From assembly GCF_022267325.1 (NCBI RefSeq), contig NZ_JAIZBG010000002.1, positions 365,501 to 429,500 of the forward strand: a stretch of DNA of 64,000 bases. The letters are read 5' to 3'. Made by a program: the position numbers and the translations under genes. Of the stretch, positions 17,540 through 26,821 are shown one piece after another. Position 1 is the stretch's first letter, and each line of letters begins with the position of its first letter. Under the pieces are notes generated by a model. It ran no database searches. It was not told where the DNA came from and worked only from the letters and a program-made list of their open reading frames with translations. Source of the stretch: Leptospira sanjuanensis (GTDB lineage: Bacteria; Spirochaetota; Leptospiria; Leptospirales; Leptospiraceae).

Positions 17540-18583
17540 TTAAACAGATTGATCGAAATTTGATCCGGGAAGATACTTAGTCTGATATTCAATATAATCA
17601 GTATGTCTTTGAAAGACAGGTTTTTCATTACCGTTAATGTAGACTTTGTATTGCTTTGATATGTTTTTATCCAAACTACGTGCGAGCTGGATAGCGCTAT
17701 TTTTAAGGGATTCAGAGACATCATCCATTGAATCAACGCCGTCTTTTTTTAACTGTTCAACTAGGTCTAATTTTTTAATTACATCATCGAATTGCCCGCT
17801 AATCTTTGCATATTCTCCGTCGGCGGTATAGTTTGCAAAAAAATAGTCTGTTGTCTTATCAAGAATTTTAGAGACAACTCCAATTGCAGGCTTTGCACCA
17901 ATTAAGTCAAATGTATCCGATCCTGAGTAATATGTCTTAATTTTAAGCGGATAAGTAGTTACATTAATCGAATATAATGCACAGCTAAAAGTATACGCGT
18001 CGATGAGCATTTTACATAAATTCACATGCTCATCGAGTGAATAGTTATTATTCTCAAAATTTAATTTTAATCTATCTTCTTCTTCCGACCCTTCTACTTT
18101 ATTAGCAATCAGATCTTCTTCAATAATTGAAATAACTTGTAACTGACCGTCAAGATATTCATAGCTTTTATAAAATTCATTAATATTCTCATAAATATTA
18201 ATAATATTATTCTGCGCGGAAAATTTTAATTTTTCAAAAGCATCGACTACTTTTTCGGAACTTTCTTTAAGTCTATGTACTCCATCTAAAAGTTGCTGCG
18301 AAGTGACCGAAGCATATTGATCAAGTAAATTATCTATGCTTTGCATTCTTCTACCAATTTTGTAGGACGAAAAACCATTGAGCTGAGCGTTCAAGATTTT
18401 TGTTATTGATTTCTGATAATCCGCTCCAGTAAAAGTTGTATTAAGATTTTGCATTAAGGACTTCTCAAAATCTTTTTTCCTATCATGTAAATCTTTAGCT
18501 ACATTTATTAAAGTTGCAAATTCATCGCTGGAGAAAATTTCTTTTACTTTTTCAATTAAATTCTTTGATTCTTGAATACTCAT
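17540..18583 (-). CDS. Unknown 347-residue helical protein (cassette c11)
   Basis: Soluble and largely helical, with coiled-coil-like stretches at about 80-180 (QLLDGVHRLKESSEKVVDAF). A more mixed region follows around 215-250, with YSGSDTFDLIGAKPAIGVV. No signal, no catalytic motif, no family recognised. It fills the cassette alone. Confidence 0.73.
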   Translation of the reverse strand: MSIQESKNLIEKVKEIFSSDEFATLINVAKDLHDRKKDFEKSLMQNLNTTFTGADYQKSITKILNAQLNGFSSYKIGRRMQSIDNLLDQYASVTSQQLLDGVHRLKESSEKVVDAFEKLKFSAQNNIINIYENINEFYKSYEYLDGQLQVISIIEEDLIANKVEGSEEEDRLKLNFENNNYSLDEHVNLCKMLIDAYTFSCALYSINVTTYPLKIKTYYSGSDTFDLIGAKPAIGVVSKILDKTTDYFFANYTADGEYAKISGQFDDVIKKLDLVEQLKKDGVDSMDDVSESLKNSAIQLARSLDKNISKQYKVYINGNEKPVFQRHTDYIEYQTKYLPGSNFDQSV

Positions 18584-18600
18584 AATTTTACCTTAATTGC

Positions 18601-18782
18601 GCCTAACGAAAGAGTCTCCTCGACGTTGCGGCCGCAAGCGCTTTTGCGCGATGCGGTTGGCACGAGGTTCGAGTGAGCCTTAGCGAACGTCTTGCGAACC
18701 GAAGTGGCAAAGCAATGTGGCTTTAGCCCGTAGTGAGGGTCGCATTAGCGATCCCGAACGGAGCGAGGAGACGAAGTTAGCC
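18601..18782 (-). repeat. attC of cassette c10
   Basis: 182 bp. Cores GCCTAAC and the rare GTTAGCC; arms GTCTCCTCG/CGAGGAGAC. The rare GTTAGCC recurs at the start of its own cassette (19,514-19,520), strong evidence of cassette integrity. Confidence 0.94.
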
Positions 18783-19487
18783 GAAGTTGGAAATCCTATT
18801 TAATTGCTTTTGTATTTTTTGATAATGCTCGGTCTTTTTCGCAATTTTAATATATTGTAAAAGATCTTCGCTGAGAATGTTATATAGAACCCCGAAAAAT
18901 CGATTTTGATCATCTAACATGCCAAATGAATGTTCATCAATAAGATCAATTATACTCGCAAGGTGAAATAAATGACGATGCATTCTTCGATCAAGACTAT
19001 TCAAGATACCATCAGCGGGTGAATTAGTAAATTGAGTTACGCTGTTTGATAAACAATTATTAAAATATTGGCTACCGCTATAACCGCCTGTTTGATATGA
19101 ATCAAGGAGCTTAAAATGTATTTCAATCATTTGCGTGAAGGCTGATTCGAAAACGGTTTGATGTTGTGCTTTTGCTTGTGACTTTAGAGATTCTTCCTGG
19201 AGAATTGCAACCTTGCGGGATGCTTGTAATTCTCTTCTTGTTAATGCTAATTCTTTTCTCTGATAATATAGCGTTATTACAACGGTGATAAGTGTCAAAA
19301 AAGTAAATATTGAATTTGTAACTCCTCCAAAGTAATCACCTAATTTTGCCCAATCATCTGGATTATTAGAAATAGAATACCCATTGATTAGCCAAAACCA
19401 CATGACATATGATCCAAGGGAGCCCGAAATTATTATTAGGCTGAATGTTGGAATTAGTCTTATATAATTACGCAGAAAATAATTCAT
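18777..19487 (-). CDS. AbiC-like (putative phage abortive infection, PF16872-type) membrane protein (cassette c10)
   Basis: 236 residues. Two N-terminal membrane helices (about 10-35 and 52-74) with the family-like DDWAKLGDYFGGVTNSIFTF turn. A long coiled helix with RKELALTRRELQASRK and an HQTVFESAFTQMIEIHFKLL block follow, and these are the hallmarks of the putative phage abortive infection family. The stop codon is the TAA inside the attC core (CTAAC), so the protein ends at the palindrome and may be a C-terminally clipped version. Abortive infection is family annotation, not proof. Confidence 0.82.
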   Translation of the reverse strand: MNYFLRNYIRLIPTFSLIIISGSLGSYVMWFWLINGYSISNNPDDWAKLGDYFGGVTNSIFTFLTLITVVITLYYQRKELALTRRELQASRKVAILQEESLKSQAKAQHQTVFESAFTQMIEIHFKLLDSYQTGGYSGSQYFNNCLSNSVTQFTNSPADGILNSLDRRMHRHLFHLASIIDLIDEHSFGMLDDQNRFFGVLYNILSEDLLQYIKIAKKTEHYQKIQKQLNRISNFG

Positions 19488-19513
19488 TTATTCGATTAAT
19501 CCCTTCCAATTTC

Positions 19514-19693
19514 GGCTAACGAAAGAGTCTCCTCGACGTTGCGTGTCCAAGCGCTTTAAGCGCGCCGGACTTGGCACGAGGTTCGAGGCGCCTTAGCGCC
19601 GTCCCGCGAACCGATGTGACAAAGCAATGTGCCGGAGGCCGTAGTGAGGGTTGCATTAGCAATCCCGAACGAAGCGAGGAGACGAAGTTAAGC
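19514..19693 (-). repeat. attC of cassette c9
   Basis: 180 bp. Cores GGCTAAC and GTTAAGC; arms GTCTCCTCG/CGAGGAGAC. Confidence 0.93.
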
Positions 19694-19718
19694 GACGTGC
19701 CGCTCTGTTAGAATAAAA

Positions 19719-19991
19719 TTAATCGAATAAATCCGAATGCGTTCCAGTTCTTTCGAGTATGATTATATTGCCTTCTATCTTGTAGATCAAAAGCCAATCA
19801 GGTTCAATATGACATTCACGTCGATCCTTATAATTCCCAGTTAACTTATGATCTTTGTGCTTTGAACTCAGTGAAATCCCATCGATAAGCTGAGACATGA
19901 TTCCTTTAAGTTTACCTAAGTCCTTTTTGCGTTTTTTCTGTAACTTAATATCTTTATCGAATTGAGTTGTAAAGCTAGGATTAAATTTCAT
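19719..19991 (-). CDS. yafQ: YafQ-family mRNA interferase toxin, second copy (cassette c9)
   Basis: 90 residues, differing at only a few positions from the toxin at 2779-3051 (for example KGIMSQ for KEIMSL and IEGNIIILERTG for LEGNLIIFERTG). Catalytic set kept: His in KDHKL, His-Asp-Trp in CHIEPDW, Arg in ERTG, His in THSDLF. Overlaps the antitoxin by four bases. The two copies sit about 17 kb apart in the same array with different attC sites. Confidence 0.93.
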   Translation of the reverse strand: MKFNPSFTTQFDKDIKLQKKRKKDLGKLKGIMSQLIDGISLSSKHKDHKLTGNYKDRRECHIEPDWLLIYKIEGNIIILERTGTHSDLFD

Positions 19992-20248
19992 ATTCCCAGC
20001 TTCGTAAATAATTCCTCTTTAGATTTAAAAGACTTTATACCTTTCTTTTTATCAGTTGCTTCAAAAGTCTTTTGCGTTACTTTATTCGGTAGTTTAACTG
20101 GAAATGGTAACCCTTTACTAAGTTTAATTTGATGATAGAAAATATTGATAGCTTCCGAAGCAGAAATTCCTAAATGGTCGAGTATGTTTTCTACGTCCTT
20201 TTTTAAGTTATCTTCAACTCTCGCCCGAATCATTGCTGTTTTTGCCAT
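19988..20248 (-). CDS. dinJ: RelB/DinJ-family antitoxin, second copy (cassette c9)
   Basis: 86 residues, one substitution (ARVEDN for ARVEGN) from the copy at 3048-3308. Ribbon-helix-helix N-terminus and toxin-binding tail as in that copy. The leader up to the cassette boundary (about 20,249-20,365) is also conserved between the copies, which supports a cassette-borne promoter and operator. Cross-neutralisation between the two modules is likely given near identity. Confidence 0.93.
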   Translation of the reverse strand: MAKTAMIRARVEDNLKKDVENILDHLGISASEAINIFYHQIKLSKGLPFPVKLPNKVTQKTFEATDKKKGIKSFKSKEELFTKLGI

Positions 20249-20365
20249 GACAACTACCCCTTTAATTTAATTGTTCCCCAATTGAGATACATTGTCAATC
20301 ATTACTTTGCCTTAAAAATACTCAAACGAAATGGTTTTAATTATCTGATAAATCGCGGCATGTTC

Positions 20366-20548
20366 GCTTAACGAAATAGGCTTCTCGACGTTCGCGGTTC
20401 TGGAGCGCGCTAAACGCGCGAAAGAATTGGAACGAGGCTTGAGGCGCCTTAGCGCCGTCTCGCAAGCCGAGTGACAAAGCGAATGTGCCGGAGGCCAAGC
20501 GAGAGTTGCGAAGCAATCTCGAAGCGCCGCGAGAAGCCGCAGTTAGAC
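20366..20548 (-). repeat. attC of cassette c8
   Basis: 183 bp. Cores GCTTAAC and GTTAGAC; arms GGCTTCTCG/CGAGAAGCC. Carries a compensated change in the next stem: TTCGC/GCGAA where most sites have TTTGC/GCAAA. Confidence 0.93.
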
Positions 20549-20559
20549 GCAGGCGACAA

Positions 20560-21498
20560 CTAACCTATTTTAGCCCTTAGTATCTCAATATCATTATATT
20601 CCATATATTTGGCTGGCAAATAATGAGTCGGATCAAACTCCTTACTCTCATTAAAAAAACCTTTTGGAATATTTCTGACTAACCTATACTTTTCTAAAAA
20701 GAATTCCTTTTTCCAAGTCAAACCGATATCAGAAATGATATTAATTAGAAGTAATGCTTGTTCATGATTTGATAACTGAGACCGAATATTTCTAACGTAC
20801 TCATATTTATCTATGTTTATTCTTTGATAGTGAACAAATTTAACAATCGCATATAAATTCCTATAGTAATGACCTAAACGAGATTGATGTCCTTGAAAAG
20901 GAATATAACTCAGTTTACTTTTCTTTCTCACTTTTTTTATGGTTTTAGGATTTTGTAACTTTATAACCAATTTCTTAATGAGAAACTTAGGATAACGAGC
21001 AAGGGCGTTAGTGAGTATTTTTGTAGAAGTTTTTCCAACTCCGTAAAAAAAGATTAAGTACGAAATATTTACAACTTCTTCATTGTTGTAAATCAGATGA
21101 AGTCTCTCGATCTCCTTCTTTACAATGCGTAATAGTATTCGATATTCTCTTAACATAGGAATAAATATACTTCTACCTTTAAACCGACCAAGTTGAAATT
21201 CACCTACATTTTCTCGATGAAATTCAATCATTTCAAATAATTTATTCTGAAAATTTTGTAATTCGGATGCTCTTATCTGATGATTCAAAGTCGTAAAAAC
21301 GAACACGACGGTCAACAAAGATACGCTGATAGTTACATATGACTCGAAAGTGAGTTTGTATTCATCAAACGATTTCAAATTACAACCATTCTTCCTAAAA
21401 CAAGATTCAAGTAATGGATAGTTTATTAAAATCAATCCGATCAAAAGCAGAGAATAGTCTTTCCAATAACTTCTAAAGTGTCTAATAAGATTCTTCAT
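20560..21498 (-). CDS. AbiC-like (PF16872-type) membrane protein, full length (cassette c8)
   Basis: 312 residues. Two N-terminal membrane helices (about 14-33 and 50-70), then a coiled segment and FEMIEFHRENVGEFQLGRFKG. The C-terminal family blocks are clear: LGHYYRNLYAIVKFVHYQRI (about 205-225) and YEYVRNIRSQLSNHEQALLL (about 230-250). This matches the putative phage abortive infection protein family. Compared with the 236-residue relative at 18,777, this copy keeps the whole C-terminal domain. The effector mechanism of the family is not established to my knowledge. Confidence 0.85.
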   Translation of the reverse strand: MKNLIRHFRSYWKDYSLLLIGLILINYPLLESCFRKNGCNLKSFDEYKLTFESYVTISVSLLTVVFVFTTLNHQIRASELQNFQNKLFEMIEFHRENVGEFQLGRFKGRSIFIPMLREYRILLRIVKKEIERLHLIYNNEEVVNISYLIFFYGVGKTSTKILTNALARYPKFLIKKLVIKLQNPKTIKKVRKKSKLSYIPFQGHQSRLGHYYRNLYAIVKFVHYQRINIDKYEYVRNIRSQLSNHEQALLLINIISDIGLTWKKEFFLEKYRLVRNIPKGFFNESKEFDPTHYLPAKYMEYNDIEILRAKIG

Positions 21499-21531
21499 AT
21501 TTTTAAATTTTGTAGTTTTAATGGCGCTTGC

Positions 21532-21717
<186 letters not shown>

Positions 21718-21732
21718 GCTGTAAACATTATT

Positions 21733-22227
21733 CTACGGCAAACTCATTCTGTAGCAATAATCACAGATAAATGGGAGCATATGGGTATAGGATGAAATTA
21801 TTGCTATAATAATCCAAAGAAATATAAATAGAATAGGAAGTAATGATTCTTGTTGTCCGCTAGAATTATGTTTAGGTAAAAATTTCTCTCTGTCGTGAAT
21901 TTTAATTAAACGAATATGACCAAGTTTCTTTTCGATTTTTTTTGATCTTCTGAATCTTAAATTAAGATATTCCTTCGTTCTTAGGCAGCTTAATCTCCAA
22001 ATTAAGCAAATTAGTATGTTAAATACAATAAGAGAGATTAGTATTGTAATGATAGGTAATTCAATATTAATTTCTCCCTTTAAAAGGAAAATTGAGATTC
22101 CAGAAAGGAATAAAGATTCTATTGCTAAGAAAAAATTACTTTTTATCCAATATTGTTTGTCCCAATGAATTATTTGATTTGAAATAATTTTATATTCTTC
22201 TAGTAGTACTTCGTATTTGTGTTTCAT
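21733..22227 (-). CDS. Small membrane protein, RipA/SLATT-like (cassette c7, gene 2)
   Basis: 164 residues. Cytoplasmic helical N-terminus (YEVLLEEYKIISNQIIHWDK), two close membrane helices (about 28-48 and 55-78), a basic loop, and a third helix near 130-150. The W-D-K-x-Y-W start and helix pairing recall the RipA/SLATT class of small membrane proteins, which often act as pore-forming partners in conflict systems. Assignment tentative. It lies 26 bases after the Sel1 gene. Confidence 0.72.
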   Translation of the reverse strand: MKHKYEVLLEEYKIISNQIIHWDKQYWIKSNFFLAIESLFLSGISIFLLKGEINIELPIITILISLIVFNILICLIWRLSCLRTKEYLNLRFRRSKKIEKKLGHIRLIKIHDREKFLPKHNSSGQQESLLPILFIFLWIIIAIISSYTHMLPFICDYCYRMSLP

Positions 22228-22253
22228 ATTTGCGTTTATATTAAGCGATTCTG

Positions 22254-22754
22254 CTATTGCTGATTATTAATTTCAATTTGAATGACTTTTACTTTTGCGC
22301 AACCTAGGTCATTTCCACCATTACAAGATTTCTTAAAGTATTCATGTGCCTTACTTAAATCTTTAGGGACCAAATTGCCATTGTAAAATATATTTCCTAA
22401 TTTTCCGCAATTGTTTGAATCACCTTTCTGGCAAAGTTTAGATAAATAATCCGTATATTTATATAGATCGTTTTCTGGTCCTAGTCCGTCCTTCGACATC
22501 TGAGTAAGTCCGAAACATGCATCTTCAATATTTGAATTGCAGGCCAGTGTAAAATATTTTTGAGCATTAATTAAATCTTTTTCACCATCTATGCCATATA
22601 GAAACATATGACCTAGATTATAACAGCTAATCATATTTCGTTTTGAACACTCACTAGTATAAATTTCCCTGTTTTTTAATGAGTCTGAATTAATGTTAGT
22701 TGTTAAAAGAAATATCAATAGGATATATTTTCTCATTATCGAAGTATCCTTCAT
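22254..22754 (-). CDS. Secreted Cys-rich Sel1-repeat protein, Hcp-like (cassette c7, gene 1)
   Basis: 166 residues (or 160 from MRKYILLIFL). Signal peptide in the first 25 residues. Then three or four Sel1/TPR-like repeats with paired cysteines, e.g. MISCYNLGHMFLYG, DACFGLTQMSKDGLG, NNCGKLGNIFYNG and LGCAKVKV. This spacing is that of the Hcp (Helicobacter cysteine-rich protein) type, where disulphides staple each repeat. Exported scaffold or binding protein. Unusual cargo for an integron cassette. Confidence 0.82.
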   Translation of the reverse strand: MKDTSIMRKYILLIFLLTTNINSDSLKNREIYTSECSKRNMISCYNLGHMFLYGIDGEKDLINAQKYFTLACNSNIEDACFGLTQMSKDGLGPENDLYKYTDYLSKLCQKGDSNNCGKLGNIFYNGNLVPKDLSKAHEYFKKSCNGGNDLGCAKVKVIQIEINNQQ

Positions 22755-22841
22755 TGTGTTAAAATTTTTGTATATGAAAATTGGAATTCAATTTTTTTTA
22801 AAAGCATTATTTTGGGAATTTAAAGTATTTTTGTTTATAGC

Positions 22842-23025
<184 letters not shown>

Positions 23026-23071
23026 GCCGTTTTGTTTATCTATATTTAGTTCTTTGAATCACGATGTTTAA

Positions 23072-23716
23072 TTACTCTCGATTAAGCTTTTCTAGTTTTT
23101 TAATATTTTCTTCAGTTTTTCTAGCAATATCGATAAAACCATCAAAAGACATGATCTTAATATCATACTCAGAAAATTGATTAATTTTTTGCCTAGCTTT
23201 TGCATTGATACTTTCCCTTCTTCCTATTATAATATTGTAAGTAAATCTCACGAAAGAATCTGGATCTTTAAGCTTTTGACCAGAATAGTTAGAAGGCTCG
23301 AGTTCAGTAGAATGATATTTAATCAAATCACTTTTCATACAGGCTCTGGATAAATCTTGAAGGACTATCGATCTATTATTTTCAACAAATTGTTTCCATT
23401 CCTTAACCTGCGAAAGTGCCGTATTTAATCTTTTCGTTGGGATACCTTGTTTCGTAATTAGCTTGTCCTCAGTATTTTCAAGTTCTATAAAATTCACTTC
23501 CCAATTCCCAGAATAGGAAAGTAAAACAACGAAATCTACTTTATATTGGTTCCCAAGCTGAAATTCGTTTAAAACGAATTTAGTGTGTCCTCCGGTCCAG
23601 CAAAATTTCCAAAGCACTAAATCTGGATTATTTTTTAGAAATTTAGTTATTGCCCGCTCTCCATTTGTCGCAATGGATTTCTTTAAGTTTCTTGTTAAGT
23701 TTAATTTATTAGGCAT
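23072..23716 (-). CDS. Shedu-type DUF4263 nuclease (cassette c6)
   Basis: 214 residues. PD-(D/E)XK core of the DUF4263/SduA family: D61 in YKVDFVVLL, E78/E80 in NFIELENT, and Q103 in LNTALSQVKEWK. It is preceded by the usual helical ERAITKFLKNNPDLV block. Shedu is a single-gene anti-phage system whose effector is this nuclease; this protein is the compact form with little N-terminal extension. A second, distinct Shedu-like gene is at 25,739-26,575. Confidence 0.85.
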   Translation of the reverse strand: MPNKLNLTRNLKKSIATNGERAITKFLKNNPDLVLWKFCWTGGHTKFVLNEFQLGNQYKVDFVVLLSYSGNWEVNFIELENTEDKLITKQGIPTKRLNTALSQVKEWKQFVENNRSIVLQDLSRACMKSDLIKYHSTELEPSNYSGQKLKDPDSFVRFTYNIIIGRRESINAKARQKINQFSEYDIKIMSFDGFIDIARKTEENIKKLEKLNRE

Positions 23717-23732
23717 ATTTTCAAAAAATGGC

Positions 23733-23917
23733 GTCTAACGAAAGAGTCTCCTCGACGTTGCGTCTCCGAAGCGCTTGTGCGCGAAGGAGTTGGCACAAGG
23801 TTCGAGGCGCCTTGGCGCCGTCCCGCGAACCGAAGTGACAAAGCAATGTGTCGAAGACCGTAGTGAGTCCGAGCGGGAACCGTGAGTGACGAACGAAGCG
23901 AGGAGACGAAGTTATAC
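23733..23917 (-). repeat. attC of cassette c5
   Basis: 185 bp. Cores GTCTAAC and GTTATAC; arms GTCTCCTCG/CGAGGAGAC. Confidence 0.93.
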
Positions 23918-23933
23918 GCAGTTGCGGAATTTC

Positions 23934-23949
23934 GCGACACGGATGTCGC
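23934..23949. repeat. ATGTC palindrome after vapC (c5)
   Basis: GCGACA-CGGA-TGTCGC, same as 14,242-14,257. Confidence 0.6.
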
Positions 23950-23953
23950 TGAA

Positions 23954-24373
23954 TTAAGTTTCGTTTCTTACTTTAATACTTAAATACTCATCTGGAGTAA
24001 TGATGTTAAAGTTCTTAATTTTCTGAAGAGTTAATAAATCTTTGTCTCCAGTGATTAAATAGTCTACTTTTGCTGCAAAAGCAGACTCCAGAATGTGATA
24101 ATCATCTCTATCTCTTAACTCTAAATAATCTTGAATAGGTTTATTTTTAACAAGCGCAGTAATATCTCTGATTTCAGATAAAACAATCTGAATAAAATTA
24201 TCATCAAGTTTGAATTTTGGTTTAGAGAGTGTAGATTCAATCTCAGCTAATATTTCTTTCGAAATATATCCTGTAAAAACCTCATCAATTAAATCTTGGA
24301 AAACAAGCCTTGGTTTTCCTCTAAATAAAATAGCAGAGATGTAAATATTAGTATCTAATAATACCTTCAACAT
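23954..24373 (-). CDS. vapC: PIN-domain toxin, VapC-like, second copy (cassette c5)
   Basis: 139 residues, identical in protein sequence to the gene at 14,262-14,681; I see only silent single-base differences. PIN acidic residues as in that copy (D7, the Glu pair in EILAEIES, Asp in RDRDDYH and TGDKD). Two bases separate it from the antitoxin gene because of a 3-bp insertion at the junction. Confidence 0.9.
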   Translation of the reverse strand: MLKVLLDTNIYISAILFRGKPRLVFQDLIDEVFTGYISKEILAEIESTLSKPKFKLDDNFIQIVLSEIRDITALVKNKPIQDYLELRDRDDYHILESAFAAKVDYLITGDKDLLTLQKIKNFNIITPDEYLSIKVRNET

Positions 24374-24375
24374 TA

Positions 24376-24621
24376 TTAAGAAGCATTTCTTTTATTTCTA
24401 ACGGATTTAATTTCATTAAAAACATCCTTTTCAGAAATATTACTTCGATCAGTAACTTTTGAAGTGAAGTCAAAGATGGCTTGCCATCTAGTTTTTTTCT
24501 CAATATACGCTCTAGCGGCTTCACGAATCAATTCTGACCTGGACCTGTGTTCCCTCTTTGCAATTTTATCGATTTCTTTTAAAAGTGCTTTTTCAAAGGA
24601 AATATTAACAGTCTGATTCAT
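24376..24621 (-). CDS. vapB: CopG/ribbon-helix-helix antitoxin, second copy (cassette c5)
   Basis: 81 residues, identical to the antitoxin at 14,681-14,926. Leader and upstream palindrome are also shared, apart from one base just before the start. The duplicate therefore covers the whole cassette body, not just the genes. Confidence 0.9.
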   Translation of the reverse strand: MNQTVNISFEKALLKEIDKIAKREHRSRSELIREAARAYIEKKTRWQAIFDFTSKVTDRSNISEKDVFNEIKSVRNKRNAS

Positions 24622-24687
24622 AATCTAAATAATATACAATGATTGTATGCTTGTCAACCTAATTTCATCCTTTTCGCCCCTACTTCT

Positions 24688-24705
24688 CGCCACATGGATG
24701 TGGCG
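24688..24705. repeat. ATGGATG palindrome before vapB (c5)
   Basis: CGCCACAT-GG-ATGTGGCG, same as 14,993-15,010. Confidence 0.65.
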
Positions 24706-24721
24706 TCTCCCCCGCAATTGC

Positions 24722-24900
24722 GTATAACGAAAGAGTCTCCTCGACGTTGCGTCCCTGAAGCGCATCTGCGCGAAGGGTTGGCACGAGGTTCGAGGCGCCT
24801 TAGCGCCGTCCCGCGAACCGAAGTGACAAAGCAATGTGCCGGAGGCCGGAGTGAGGGTCGCATGAGCGATCCCGAACGAAGCGAGGAGACGAAGTTAGGC
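24722..24900 (-). repeat. attC of cassette c4
   Basis: 179 bp. Cores GTATAAC and GTTAGGC; arms GTCTCCTCG/CGAGGAGAC. Confidence 0.93.
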
Positions 24901-24918
24901 GAAGTGATGCAAAATACA

Positions 24919-25464
24919 CTACAAGCATCCTTCTACTAAATTTAATTCGGGATATCTTCCAACACTAATTGATGTAATATTCTTATTATTTGTCTCAAAA
25001 ATAATTCCATAATTTTTATCTGATTTATCCACTGGCTTATAAGTATATTCCAAGTAGTTTGTATAATGCCCGCGCGTTTCTTCTAACTTTTCTTTATATA
25101 CACTTTTTAATTTAGCTAATGAATCTCCTATTTTAATGCCAGAAATTGTTTCATTCTCTGGCTTGTATAAGTAAATTCGTGCAAGTTTCATGTTATTTTT
25201 AGCAGGTCCAGTAAACATAAAGCCCAAGCTAGAAGTAGAATTTTTGAAATAATAGAAAGCGCAATTTTGCTCTACTAACGGATCCTCTTCTATTTTCAAT
25301 TTTTGACCTGTCACTTTTTCAATTTCAACAACACTCATACCAATAAGAATTTTACCAACGCCACGAATGTGAATTTTGTATTTCTCAACGGTAAGCGGTA
25401 GATCCTGTGCAAAGCCAATTTGAGCATAACAGACTGCTAAAAGTATTAGTATTTTCTTAATCAT
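24919..25464 (-). CDS. Exported protein of unknown function (cassette c4)
   Basis: 181 residues. Signal peptide about 1-19 (KKILILLAVCYAQIGFA, cleavage before QDLP). The mature part has alternating strands with IRGVGKILIGMSVVEIEKVT and ISGIKIGDSLAKLKSVYKE, two repeats of a G-x-x-IG-x-S pattern reminiscent of small periplasmic beta-rich proteins (BamE/SmpA-like topology). No enzyme motif. The GGAAA 5 bp before the ATG looks like a ribosome binding site. Only gene in its cassette. Confidence 0.78.
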   Translation of the reverse strand: MIKKILILLAVCYAQIGFAQDLPLTVEKYKIHIRGVGKILIGMSVVEIEKVTGQKLKIEEDPLVEQNCAFYYFKNSTSSLGFMFTGPAKNNMKLARIYLYKPENETISGIKIGDSLAKLKSVYKEKLEETRGHYTNYLEYTYKPVDKSDKNYGIIFETNNKNITSISVGRYPELNLVEGCL

Positions 25465-25499
25465 AAAACATGTTTTCCTGTAAAAAATTGCATCATTTC

Positions 25500-25679
25500 G
25501 CCTAACGAAAGAGTCTCCTCGACGTTGCGTCTCCGAGCGCTTACGCGCGAAGGAGTTGGCACGAGGTTCGAGGCGCCTTAGCGCCGTCTCACGAACCGAA
25601 GTGGCAAAGCAATGTGGCTTTAGCCCGGAGTGAGGATCGCATTAGCGATTCCGAACGGAGCGAGGAGACGAAGTTATGC
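25500..25679 (-). repeat. attC of cassette c3
   Basis: 180 bp. Cores GCCTAAC and GTTATGC; arms GTCTCCTCG/CGAGGAGAC. Confidence 0.93.
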
Positions 25680-25738
25680 GAAGTGTAGCCTAAATTAAAT
25701 CGAATATCATATTTTAAAGTAAGTGTATTATCAGTTCT

Positions 25739-26575
25739 TTACTTTTTATTTACTGAGCGAGATATTATGCTATTTTTGGATATTCCCTTATCTAAAAAGT
25801 CGTAATAGAGTTTATTATATTCTCTGAGATTTACAATTGTTGAAGCATTCCATGTAAAAATATGCGCATTACCTTTTCTTTGTTTTAAAAATATTTTCCA
25901 TTTTGAATGAGTAGTAGCTTTAAAAAATGGTGATGCCAGTTGATTTCTTATTTCATCAGAGAATTCTGTCATTTCAGCTGCATAGTCAGGCGCTAAATCG
26001 CTAAATCTGTTAGACTCAATGTAGTCGCCAAGGCTATCAAACGATCTTATAGAAACATTTCTTTCATAAGCTAATTCATTTCTTTTTTCTAAGAAAGGTT
26101 CAGAATTTTCTCGGTTTCCAATATAAATAGTAAATGAATAATTTAAATGGCCCTTAAAAACTTTGTAAGCTTCGTTCGGAAACAATCTTTTAAACTTTTC
26201 TCTATTTTCTTTAATCCAAAATCTCCAATCATCAATCTGCTGAAGCGCAGTCGTTAATCTATCCGAAGGTTTCCCAGCTTTTGTAAAGGGTGGAGAATGC
26301 GGCGATTCTATTTCTATTAAATTATAGCACATACCATTACTGCGCATATCCTCAATCGTTACAAAATCCACTTCGTAATCATCCGCAAGTTTAATCTTCG
26401 ATAAGACCATATAACTGAAATCGTCTGGAGCTAAGATAATTCCCGCATGTTCACTGAGAAATTTATGGTAATCATGTTCGGTCAGTTTTTTATTCTTTAA
26501 ATGCTCGTTCCATTCTGCTTTTATTTTTTTAAGAATCTTTTTATCACTATTAAGAAGAGACCATTTATATATCAT
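25739..26575 (-). CDS. Shedu-type DUF4263 nuclease with C-terminal extension (cassette c3)
   Basis: 278 residues. Same PD-(D/E)XK plan as the gene at 23,072: D70 in YEVDFVTI, E88/E90 in NLIEIESP, Q112/Q113 in TTALQQIDDW, then FTIYIGNREN and SIRSFDSLGDYIES. The N-terminal helices (about 1-45) include HKFLSEHAGIIL. It carries about 75 extra C-terminal residues, which may sense or oligomerise. The two Shedu-like proteins share motifs but are clearly different sequences, so this is not a recent duplication. Confidence 0.85.
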   Translation of the reverse strand: MIYKWSLLNSDKKILKKIKAEWNEHLKNKKLTEHDYHKFLSEHAGIILAPDDFSYMVLSKIKLADDYEVDFVTIEDMRSNGMCYNLIEIESPHSPPFTKAGKPSDRLTTALQQIDDWRFWIKENREKFKRLFPNEAYKVFKGHLNYSFTIYIGNRENSEPFLEKRNELAYERNVSIRSFDSLGDYIESNRFSDLAPDYAAEMTEFSDEIRNQLASPFFKATTHSKWKIFLKQRKGNAHIFTWNASTIVNLREYNKLYYDFLDKGISKNSIISRSVNKK

Positions 26576-26611
26576 AACTTTTACTCCGGGACAGATAAGT
26601 TGCTACATTTC

Positions 26612-26792
26612 GCATAACGAAAGAGTCTCCTCGACGTTTCGTGTCCAAGCGCTTTAAGCGCGCCGGACTTGGCACGAGGTTCGAGGCGTCTTAGCGCCGT
26701 TTCGCGAACCGAAGTGACAAAGCAATGTGGCTTTAGCCCGTAGTGAGGATCGCATTAGCGATTCCGAACGAAGCGAGGAGACGAAGTTAGGC
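26612..26792 (-). repeat. attC of cassette c2
   Basis: 181 bp. Cores GCATAAC and GTTAGGC; arms GTCTCCTCG/CGAGGAGAC. Confidence 0.93.
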
Positions 26793-26821
26793 GATCGGTT
26801 TGGCTGTATTTAAAATCATAC

